Assembly (NCBI GenBank): GCA_900660155.1
Contig: CABFPE010000118.1
Coordinates: forward strand, 973,273 to 1,000,444
Reading direction: 5' to 3'
Source: Hofstenia miamia
Lineage: Eukaryota; Xenacoelomorpha; Acoela; Hofsteniidae
Length of the DNA: 27,172 bases
Under the pieces are notes generated by a model. That model searched no databases. It was given only the letters and a program-made list of their open reading frames with translations, and had not been told where the DNA came from. Each line of letters starts with the position of its first letter. Within the stretch, counting starts at the first letter, position 1. The position numbers and the translations under genes are program-made. Positions 11,837 through 23,800 of this stretch are shown piece by piece.

Positions 11837-14800
11837 TTTTTTCCTAAAAAAACAGCTAACATACTTCTTTTCCCTGTAGAATTGCAATTGCATCCATCCA
11901 ACAATTGAACTAAAACAAAAGATTTACCAATACAAAAAAATAATATAGTTTACAGTCGTGGAGTTGTTTGTGGTCACTTTCAAAATTTCTTTGTTGTCTG
12001 ATAAGTTTTTGATAATAATTTGCTTTTCCTTAGCCTTGAACTCGAAGGAAATGGAAGAGAGTCTATCTAAATCGAGAATTCAAAAGTTGAATTTTAAAAA
12101 TTATGTTATTCGTGTAATGAAATATTGAATTTAATTGAATTTGTGCCTTAAATCACAATCATGAGAATGCTAGTTTCCATTGTTTGAAAACAAACAACTA
12201 GGAATTTGTGGAACCATTCAGTCCCATGGAATTTACTAGTCCCAGTCTCATCGAGCTTAGACTAAACATTACCGTTGGACTGGGACTAACATGGAATTGG
12301 AGCCATTCATACAGAAACTGGGACAATAGATTCACATTTCAGAATAACAATCCCAATTTTTTATATTTTTTCAAGAAAATAAATGCTATGATTGCACCAT
12401 GTTACCAGAAAAATTTATGGGAATTGAATGCGTCGAGTCTCAAATTAAATCCAATGGGACTAAATGGACCTGGGAATGACAAAATTCTAGTCTCGTATAG
12501 CGTATGATTATTTTGTTGCAGACTACTTTTACAAATTAATATACTAGTGCATTAAACTCTGTCGAAAGTGATACTTACAATTAGTGTAAATTCCACTACC
12601 ACTTGATACAGCATTGAACTTCACATATGATACGATCGATCCACGAACATTTTCTGAAACTCTTAGCGTTTTTTTGTCTTTATTTAATTTTATATGAGTA
12701 TTCAAAATTTCTAAACAAAATTCAATAAAACAAATATTCCTGAACATATTGTTCCACATTCAAATTATCATCAAAAGCACAAAATCTGTTGAGTTAAATT
12801 TATGCATTCTTAAGGGGTCTAATAAAATACAAAAGTTTCAAACAATGATATTTCTAACAGTGTAGCCGTTGATATGGATATTTCGCTACATTGGACAGTT
12901 TTTCCCTGTTTTTTTTAAGCAAATTTCGCTCTCTATTAGACAAACTTGTTAAAACATAACTTAATTTCATATTGCTTCATTAATAATAAAAATAATAGTC
13001 TGATCAATTGTATAACATTGGATTACCGTTACCTTTGCCTTTTGTTCCTTTTTCAACTTTGTGAAACTCAGCACCATCATGGAGATGTCCAATCCTTTCT
13101 TTATAAATCATTTGCTTGATGTTACCCTCCTTTTTTTCTTTTAGTGATAAATATCCTTGAGTCTAATGCAAAATATACTAGAATTGTGCGTTCTCGTTAG
13201 CCCAACTACATATGAAAAACAGCTTCAGAGACTGTGTAATATCAATAGGCTAACTGTCATGCATTATGAAGGTCAGAAATTCCACAAATGTGGATATTTC
13301 AATAATTCAATATAAAATGGTTTAAACCAAAAATATATATTTATTTTACAATGATCATTTTACATTAGAAATTTTACGACCGAAGTAAAAATTTTAATTT
13401 AAATATGTATCCTTATCTAAAATATTCATATTCTTCATCTTTCTAAATACAAAATGTATGCAGCTAGCCGATTGACTTTACAAAGTTTCTAGAGTTGTAG
13501 GTCCTGTATATTAACTCTCTTGCGCATACCATTGTCATTTTTAACAAGGAAATACAATTATATTTTCTGTTGAAGAAAGAAGACTTTCCCTGCTTTGCTT
13601 AAAATTGTGATATGATAATCTAAACTCGACGACAAAAAATTTGCCAAACTTGAAATTTTGCATAAAACATACAGTTATCTGGAAGTTTTAGTCTATTTTT
13701 CATTACACAAGTAATTAAGTTGCATGACAGAAGAAACATATAATAATCATTTTAATTATTTTCAGTATACTTGAAATAAGCTATAGAATATGTCTCAGCA
13801 ACATGGTAATAAATAATTACAAATCGTAATTTTAATGAAACACAGTCAAACATGGCACTGACATCTGCAAACAGGGAGTTATCGCACAAATTACCACCAA
13901 TGTGGTAGAACAAAAAATTCAGCAAACAGGCTGATCAACGGATTCATCGGGATTCTGTAAAAAATTCACCATTTTTGCCTCTGATATAATAATTGACTAA
14001 GGAATTTTCCTGCAAATGACCGAAACATTTCCAAATCGAAACTGCTGGCTATAACAAGATAATGCTCCATGTCATGCAACCAGAAATCCCTACAACTTTA
14101 TCAGCAAGAGTCCATTCGTCTAATGCCGTAGCCGCCATCGTCTCTTGACAGAAATCCAATTGAAAATATGTGATTGATCATCAAAAAGCGTTAAAAAACC
14201 TGGCTACAGAAAAAAAGTGATTTAATTACTGAATTTATTAAATTATGACCCAATGATCCCGATTTAGTTGCTTTTTGTCCTCGTCTTGTGGAATCAATGG
14301 CAGCTAGAATTGAAGTGATTATTGCTGCAAACAGTAACACTATACATTATTGAGATTGTCTCTTCATTTTATAATATTTTCTTACTTATTTCGTTGTGCT
14401 ACATCAGAAAAATTACGAAGTGACTTATTTATTTATTTTCTAAAAAAGCAATTATAAAAAATTGTGGTGGGGCAAACATTTTGTAGCTGAGTTTCGCATA
14501 AACATATAAAAATGTCTGCTTAATATATTTTTATGTGAATTTCAAAAATATTGTGTTTATTTATGTGAGAACTGCAATTTATATGAATACTTGCTATTTA
14601 GTCACACTTCAGTGAAGATCTTCACCTCTACTGGATGACCAGGTTAGAGTTAGGGTTAGGATTAGGGTGGATATTCAAAAAATTATGCTTATTTCGAAGT
14701 TCTCAAAACATATAAACACAATATTTTTGAAATAATTATCAAAATTCAATTAGTAACAACTGTTGTTATATAGCAAATTATAAATGGCTCTGTTGCCAGA

Positions 14801-17800
14801 TGATAAAGGGATACAGAAGAGATATGAGCAGAACTTAATAGTAATAGTATTAGCTGAACCTAAACTTAACAATAAGCTTATCAAAAATGTGTGAAAATTG
14901 TTTGAAAAAATATTTATTAAATGAAATGCTTAATTGAGTCAGTTGAATAAGTCAAAATTGAGAGGAAATATACCGTATATTCCGGCCATTAGGTCGACTC
15001 GGCCATTAAGTCGACCCCCTTTCAGAGGCCAAAATATAGTGAATTTAAGGTTGCTTCGTCCTATAAGTCGACCCCCATGTCAGCAATTATCACATATGTC
15101 CGAAGCCTAATTTTTAGGTAAAATCCAACAAATATGATGGATCTGACGAAGATTGGCCGAAACGCGAAGTGATCACTGGAAAATGAAAACCCAATGACGA
15201 AGTGATCAACTGGAAAATGAAAACCCAAAGACGAAATAAAACATTGTTATATGTAGTTTAGTTTCAGTTTTAAGATCATTTTAATATTTAATATACCTAG
15301 ATAGTTATGTTTCATCTATAGATAACAATAGTTACTATCCACTGCCGTTACACTACGTAGGTAATTACCAATAAATTAATTATAGGTAATTGTACAGATT
15401 TCTTGTGATCATAAATTAAATAAAAACATAGATCATAGGTTTAATCAATTATAAATAAATCTAACGGGTATCACAAACTATTTGTCCAAATTTATTTCTA
15501 TTGATCACTGCCGCCGATGTAAATTGAACCTACGCCATTGTAACTTAATATAATTTACGAAGAATGCAAGATAGTGATTCTTTAATATTGATCTCTGAAC
15601 CAGCACTATTCAAACAAAGCAAATTACTAAGTCCAGTTTTGTCACTAATTACATAGAAAACGCAGTAATTAACCAATGGCGTACCGAGTTGAGTCAACAC
15701 GGCGGTCTACCTACGATAAAAACCTTGTTCAACCTGAAAAATCAAGCTTGAGAATATTGCCCCGGCCATTAAGTCGACCCCCAAAATTTTATGGTATAAT
15801 CTGAGCCTAGAAAGTCGACTTAACGGCCGGAATATACGGTAGTTACAGTTTTCATTCGATTTTAACAGTATGCATAGAAAACTTGGGAAAATTACCAAGA
15901 ATGTAATTTTTTTGTAACACATTTATTTTTTATAATATTCACTACATTTTTTTGGACTTGCGGGAACTGTCGCGTATTAGCACGTTTTTTCAATACAATG
16001 AAAAAAATGCTGCATACCTCTCTGATTTTTTACTATGTATAATTGTAATTGTAAAGGTGGTAGCCTCATTAAGGAATACATATCAAGTTTTAAAAAATGG
16101 CATACTTTAGTGTTAAACAGCACGTTGCGCTCCAAGTGTTGTTTAATTTTGCGTTGAACAGCGTCGAGATTTAACTTTCTAAGTACAATGGAGAATTCCT
16201 CCAAAACTGGTCTTCCACATATATTTTTAGCGTAGTTTACTTGTTCAATGACATATTTGATTACCTAAATTAAATTATTATATACTGCCTGCTAGATTTT
16301 TGTATAAATACATATGAATATGAGTGGGGTACGCAGTGTTGAAACCGAAAAGAGATCGACAATATTTAGTTTTTCTCCCAATGAGATATTTCCTAAAATA
16401 TTGCGACATCGATATGATTTTGGTATGTTAATTTGTCTTCGTGTGAAAATCTAACATCAATCTATATAAATTTGTTTCTTTATACTTCGGAAGTATACTA
16501 TTTATAGTATTGACCACTGCAGTTTTCTTGGAGCAATTGCTGAGAAATTCAAGTCCACTGAAAGTTTCATATAAATATGTGAGTGTTAGACAGTTTTTGT
16601 TGGAACTGCAAATAAAATGTTGTATATTACTCCTAATTTAAATTCATGTTTTTCAGTTACTGCAAAATTACTAGTAAGCTTACCAATCACTCAGCTGACT
16701 TGAAATCACTGTGGGAGTGGCAGGGCTCACAATTTTTACACAAGTATACTGTAACTGAGTTCATAAAAATAACAATACCACTATTTGCTTTCAATATTTG
16801 AATGCTCGCAAAAATTCAAAATATGGAAAGCCTCAAACACAAAATCTTATGGCGTTGTTTTCACCATCATATCGCTTTTAATTAAGAGGCTTTGACCATT
16901 GACTATATAAATGCAGACATTAATGTTCAGTTCATGTAGACCAATTAAATAAATATTGGGAACCAACTTACCATTTTGCATTAAACATGTGTTTCAAGGT
17001 TTTCTCAATATGGCCTTAATGTGCATTGCATCCATTGGCCCACAATAATAAATTAAAAAACAGATATTTTGTAAAATCAATATTCATTTTGAAATTATAA
17101 TATGTTGATTGCATATTTATTAATTTATTTATTTACTGTTTGCGCTTGACACGCGGAATGTACTGTATACATTTTCTATGCGGCTTTGAACGTTAATTAC
17201 ACCTTAAAAATAAAATTCCTTAGAGTCTTCCTAGAGAACTGAAGTGAATTGCTAGAGCGAATAGTAGTGGCAATCGATTTTACTCATTTGAAGCATTGAA
17301 TCCAAAAGACCTTTCATCATATTTAGGATTTACTATGTGGCTACGAAGGAGCAAAGTATCACTGAGATAAGTCGGAAATGCGGAAGATTTTATAAACATG
17401 AGTAAAGAGTTTGTACTTAATCCTCAATATGATGAGTAACCAGCGTAGATTGCAGAGAATCTCTTGAATTGTATCGGAATAATTAGCACAGATCAGATGG
17501 CATATAAAGTGAAATTTTAAAAAAATTCAATTGTTTACAACCTCTAACTAGAAAGTATCACAACTGACTACTAGTAGATAGCAATACAGTATAGTCACGC
17601 GTGTCTTTTATTCATAAAAAAACTTCTTTAAAATAATCCGAATTAATTTAATGGTTAATGATGGTGAAGATATTGTCTTTGGGTTGGAAAATTTGATAAA
17701 ATAATTTCGATTGATATTAGAAATCACTGAAACATGAATGTAGACACTGCCAAATTTGTTGCTGGACACATTGAGATTTCAGTCTCGAGCCTTGCTTTGT

Positions 17801-20800
17801 ACCAACAGGGACAAATCTAAGAATTCAATCAAAATTGAGCATGCCCTGCCAAGATATACCAGATAAGGCTTACTCTCTGTCATAATAGCTGTTTACATTA
17901 AGTATGGTTTTCGTTTCAGATTAAGCCAGGGCTTTTTAAAAATAAATCTTTTGATTACCTCAGGAACATCATTATACAATTATGGGCTCACCTGCGGGTA
18001 TTCCGAAATCAACTCTCTTAAAGGAAAATACTTGTATAGAATATAGAACTGCAAATTAAAATATAAATACATGCAAATAAGTACAAATTCATTACTCAGG
18101 ATTATATTACACTCTTTCTGTACAAATTTAACCAATTTTAAGAGTTTTTTTTCAATGTAAAACGAAATGGTTTACATTTGTTGTTTTCACTTCATACTTA
18201 CATTTAATATGCAAATGACTCACTTATCAAGTAAAACACATGAAATACAGTCAATAACTTACGTACTTTTTTGCCAGGAAGTTTATTGTTTTAAGGAAAG
18301 GCGCAGCTTAGACAAACATTTGTGTTTTTTAACACAAATATATTTTAAGAATAGTATATATAGCTAAACAACCAGGGTGACCGTCCCAAATTAATCTTGT
18401 CCACTCCCACCGTCAAATATTTTTTTGATCGACTTTTTGTTTCGATGGTACACAACAGTGGACATTTTCCTGTAAAATGACTGCATAGCTCTAAAAAACA
18501 TCTTCCAGTATTATCTACATTCACAAAAAGTATTAAAATGCTTTTTCAAATAAGGGTTGCAATATTTTATGAAGAAAAGTATGCAAAGCACAAAATTTTG
18601 CTGTATAATTTAAATACATTGCATGTTGTTTTCGTTTTGCAGGATTTCATTAATACCTTCAAATGATTATACCTGATCTACATCATCTGTACAGTTTGCT
18701 TCCATCTCGCAAAAGGTTTTAACATAACGATTGAACACAACACAGAAAAGGCTCTCAAATGGGTTATCTTCTTCAAAGAGAAGCTCAAAGAATGGATTTT
18801 GTCGGGTTTCATCTAAATCGTATTTGAAAACTATATATATAATTTTGCTCACCAAGATGATTTAAGTCGAGAATGTTATCTGAGAGAAGGCTGCAAACAC
18901 GAACTGCCGATTCTATCATTGGTATATGTTTTACATTTGCCTAAATTTAATGGTAAATAATTTCTGCATTCTGAATTTAAGAACGATTTGGTCTATTGAA
19001 TTAATAAATTGTTAACCTTCTTTGAGTTTTTGAATAACAATTACAGAATCTAAATTTGTAGGTTTACAAAATGGAGAACACTTGGGATATTGCATGCTCT
19101 TTCGTCTGTGTGTCTAGATCCTTAACCTTAAGCAGCTTAGCGTCCGTTTTAAATACAAACAGTTTTTCCACATTTACAAAGAATTTTCTCCAAGCCTATT
19201 TCCAAATTTGAAAATCTTGGGACATGGGTAGATCTATTGGGGAATATAGATTAATGCAATGTTGAAAATTTCTATTAAAGCTTATGGCTGTGGCAGAAAT
19301 TGTTGAATAGATTAACAAGTTTTCATAGATTTTTTCGAATTTTTGAAAAAGATTTAATTCTCTCTATACTTAGTGTTAAATGTATTTAGGTTTTGAGCCC
19401 CTGGAGGCAACACAGAACTTTGACTGATTCTTAATATATGCAAAGATATTCCAAACACTGAGGCGTGCCGTGCGCAAAGTCAGCGTGGGACCGAAGGTCA
19501 CTGCGACCGAAAACTTTGCGCAACGTTACGCCTCGAAGGGACAAGGCCAAAGCGCGAATTTAGAAGGAAAAAAGGAGACGCTCCTCTATCATGTGGTGCT
19601 TTCAGATTGAGCACAACATTAATAGTATTTGAGATATAAGCAATTCAATCCAAAGTATTGCAGCAANAGCTTAGACAAACATTTGTGTTTTTTAACACAA
19701 ATATATTTTAAGAATAGTATATATAGCTAAACAACCAGGGTGACCGTCCCAAATTAATCTTGTCCACTCCCACCGTCAAATATTTTTTTGATCGACTTTT
19801 TGTTTCGATGGTACACAACAGTGGACATTTTCCTGTAAAATGACTGCATAGCTCTAAAAAACATCTTCCAGTATTATCTACATTCACAAAAAGTATTAAA
19901 ATGCTTTTTCAAATAAGGGTTGCAATATTTTATGAAGAAAAGTATGCAAAGCACAAAATTTTGCTGTATAATTTAAATACATTGCATGTTGTTTTCGTTT
20001 TGCAGGATTTCATTAATACCTTCAAATGATTATACCTGATCTACATCATCTGTACAGTTTGCTTCCATCTCGCAAAAGGTTTTAACATAACGATTGAACA
20101 CAACACAGAAAAGGCTCTCAAATGGGTTATCTTCTTCAAAGAGAAGCTCAAAGAATGGATTTTGTCGGGTTTCATCTAAATCGTATTTGAAAACTATATA
20201 TATAATTTTGCTCACCAAGATGATTTAAGTCGAGAATGTTATCTGAGAGAAGGCTGCAAACACGAACTGCCGATTCTATCATTGGTATATGTTTTACATT
20301 TGCCTAAATTTAATGGTAAATAATTTCTGCATTCTGAATTTAAGAACGATTTGGTCTATTGAATTAATAAATTGTTAACCTTCTTTGAGTTTTTGAATAA
20401 CAATTACAGAATCTAAATTTGTAGGTTTACAAAATGGAGAACACTTGGGATATTGCATGCTCTTTCGTCTGTGTGTCTAGATCCTTAACCTTAAGCAGCT
20501 TAGCGTCCGTTTTAAATACAAACAGTTTTTCCACATTTACAAAGAATTTTCTCCAAGCCTATTTCCAAATTTGAAAATCTTGGGACATGGGTAGATCTAT
20601 TGGGGAATATAGATTAATGCAATGTTGAAAATTTCTATTAAAGCTTATGGCTGTGGCAGAAATTGTTGAATAGATTAACAAGTTTTCTTAGATTTTTTCG
20701 AATTTTTGAAAAAGATTTAATTCTCTCTATACTTAGTGTTAAATGTATTTAGGTTTTGAGCCCCTGGAGGCAACACAGAACTTTGACTGATTCTTAATAT

Positions 20801-23800
20801 ATGCAAAGATATTCCAAACACTGAGGCGTGCCGTGCGCAAAGTCAGCGTGGGACCGAAGGTCACTGCGACCGAAAACTTTGCGCAACGTTACGCCTCGAA
20901 GGGACAAGGCCAAAGCGCGAATTTAGAAGGAAAAAAGGAGACGCTCCTCTATCATGTGGTGCTTTCAGATTGAGCACAACATTAATAGTATTTGAGATAT
21001 AAGCAATTCAATCCAAAGTATTGCAGCAAATTATTGCTTCATCAACTTAATACAACCCCTGAGACGATATTGAGATAATATATATATATATATATATATA
21101 TATTTATTTATTTATTTATTTATTTATTTATTGTTAAACTTCAAAAATATAAATTCTTAGTAACTTGAATTTATTTACATTACCTAAATTTAGAATCACC
21201 AATATACGAAGTGTGTGATAAAAGTAATGAGACAAATTTTATACTGAACACAGTTTTAAGTTTCTTCAAATAAAAATGTTATCCCCTTCAAAGTAGTTGC
21301 CTTGGGCTGATTCGTTTTTCATAGTCTTGTTAGAGCGCTGGAAGTCTTCAACTGGTATGCCCTGAGGGAACAAATTCTTTGTGCAACATACGCTTACTGT
21401 CAAAAAAATAAATCAGCATGGTCTTGATTTTTGATTTGCTCATTCAACATCTCTTTTGTCGAGGAGATGACGGAGTGTACCGCTCTTTGCTTTGCCTCTT
21501 TGTTTCAGGATCATTCTCAAATATCCAGGATTCATCACCTGTGATCACACAATATAAGAAGATGAACACACATAGTTTTTCTATTGTCCTTCTGTTCAGT
21601 TGTGAGGTTTTTTGGCACCAGTTTGGAACAAATCTTTCGCTTGTTCAAATCGTCTCTCAAAATATGATGTACGGTGAAAGTGTTTAAATTTAACTGTTCA
21701 CTGATCATCCTTATTGTTAAACGACGGTACAATTTCACAAAAGCCTTCACACGTTAAGCGCTTTCGACTGTTTTTGAAGTTGAATGTCTGCCAGAGCGAA
21801 GTTCATCTTCAACGTATTCTCTGCCTTCTAAAAATCATTTATGCCAGTGAAAAACTTGTGCTTTTGATAAGCAATGTTCTCCATAGGCCTGTGCCAACTT
21901 TTCAAATGTCGCACTCACAGATTCACCAGTCTAACGCAAAACTTTATGCATAACGTTGCTCAACTTCACTGATGGCGCTGTCAAAACTAATGTGTTTGTG
22001 CTACCGAGTTGCAACAGCGCACTGGGGAATTATAAGCGATACACAAACCATTCAGTGCAAAGAGGTAGACACAACATTGCCAGATCGCCCGCATTGTTGC
22101 CAGTCTCATTACTTTTCTCACACACCTCGTATATCCTATAGGCTAATAAGTCATAATAAGTCATAATTGACACGTACATTTTTGTTCAATGATTGCTACT
22201 CAGGCTGTTGCTTAACATGTACATGTCTCACGTGTTTCGTAAGCTGGTTGTTGCTTACTCGTCAACTGAAACCACAATTACGTCGTGAGCCGCGTAAATC
22301 CTTAAGCATATTCTGAACCGAACTTGTTTTTTGAAGGCCATGATAGGAGAGAGCTGTTTCACGCACTTGATATGAAAACGCTTAATTTCAACCATTGGCC
22401 TTGAATCATTTCAAGGGAAATTACGATGAATAATTTAGAGGTTCACAATATTTTGTGAAATTTCGTTTTAAATTCAAAAGTAATTTTAATATACAAAATT
22501 GAATTTGTATTGACCGCATTTATATTTGATTTATAGGTTCCATTATGGCAGTAAAGTCTTAAACTACTGTTTATTAAAGGGTATTATGTCGCATTAACTT
22601 TTATCTTCAGATTTTTCACGCATAAAATTTGCTAATGGGGCCAAATGCGCTTGTATAGAGCATAGTATTGACAGAACTACAAACAGTTTTTGGGACGGAT
22701 GATGAGAAGCAATGGGTAGCGGCCCGGCTCCAGATTAAACATTATTGATTGCCTATCAACTATAAACAATGCATAGCTATTAGGATTGTAGTACTTATAT
22801 TTCTTTACCTCCTTATACTTATCAGGATGCTTCTGTAAATAATATTCAAGTAGTAATAAGGGAAAACTGCCAATCTTCGGCTGTTGTAGTAATCGTATTT
22901 CTTCTGCGCCATACTAAATGAAAATTTCAAAATGTTGGAACAACACGACTCATCTTAGCTATTCCAGAAAATAGGTATACATAAATATATATAAATGTCT
23001 TCAAAAATGAAATTGTGTGCGTCGCTTTGGGAGATTGTTTGAATGGAATTTATACAACACTGGTAAAATCTTGCATTGCCACTATGAAAAAAATGACTTT
23101 CCGCTGTGTGCATCATTAAAAGATGTTTTTTCAAAGTTGTTATTTTCTAGATATAAATCTGTTATAATATATATTAAACTAGAATTATCGTTTTGATATT
23201 AAGATGTAATTTCTCAAATACTCCTTCAAGAGATTAATCATAAAAGATAAAGTGTAGTATTTCAAGACGAAATTAGCTTGATTAATTGTATAAAATTTCA
23301 AGATATTTTTTTCTTAAGAACAAGAAATTTTTTTATGAGTGCACATAAGTACTATATTTTTATCAATGAATGCAATTATCAGAATATAGCTGTAAAATGA
23401 AACTCTTTACAATGGATGAAACCACGAGTTTTTTGTGACTTAGTGTAATATTTTGTGTAATACGTTATAATTTTTGGCCATAAATTTACATGTAGGTTAG
23501 CGCTACACAAAATGCATATACATAGATATATATAGAATCTTTATATTGAAAACTGATGTAAATCAATTATAAACAAACAAATGATTTTAAAAATTATGAT
23601 CTTCGAACAACAATAAATAATCATTCTATGTTCAGAGGCCGTATGTCCAACCCGTGCCATAGTATAGAAACCTGTGTAGATACATCTTTGTCTATGCCTG
23701 GTACGAGCCCTGCCCCCAACTTATATACATGGATATATATATATATAAAGATTGTTTTCAAATTTACTATTTGAAGTTAATGAAACTACTTTAATCTCAA

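Larger units (their letters stand above)
18305..19666. repeat. Left copy of 1,362-bp duplicated block
   Basis: Runs from AGCTTAGACAAAC to GCAGCAA and ends at N19667. It is the same as 19668-21029 except for one base seen at 19325 (A) against 20688 (T). Contains two ELMO exons and the GC-rich hairpin. Confidence 0.95.
19668..21029. repeat. Right copy of 1,362-bp duplicated block
   Basis: Starts directly after the N with the same bases as 18305 and ends where the left copy meets the N; unique sequence continues after 21029. Confidence 0.95.

Noticed and set aside
12208..12507. 99-codon plus-strand ORF as a gene
   Set aside because: It spans the inverted ends of a putative MITE on the strand opposite ELMO and shows no recognised domain.
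12544..12759. 71-codon minus-strand ORF as a separate gene
   Set aside because: It is the ELMO PH exon 12579-12653 with flanking intron in frame; the same applies to its copy at 9422-9637.
18667..18855. 62-codon minus-strand ORF starting at MVSKII
   Set aside because: The start is the 22-nt intron read in frame; the real coding part is the exon 18673-18830. The second copy at 20030-20218 is the duplicated block.
19460..19534. Hammerhead ribozyme or tRNA
   Set aside because: GTC, a GGTC/GACC stem and GAAA are suggestive of a hammerhead, but the required CUGAUGA core is absent and stem I has no room. A 7-bp outer stem suggests a tRNA, but there is no anticodon or T arm.
21418..22166. Plus-strand ORFs over the mariner
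   Set aside because: They are shadows on the strand opposite the transposase.
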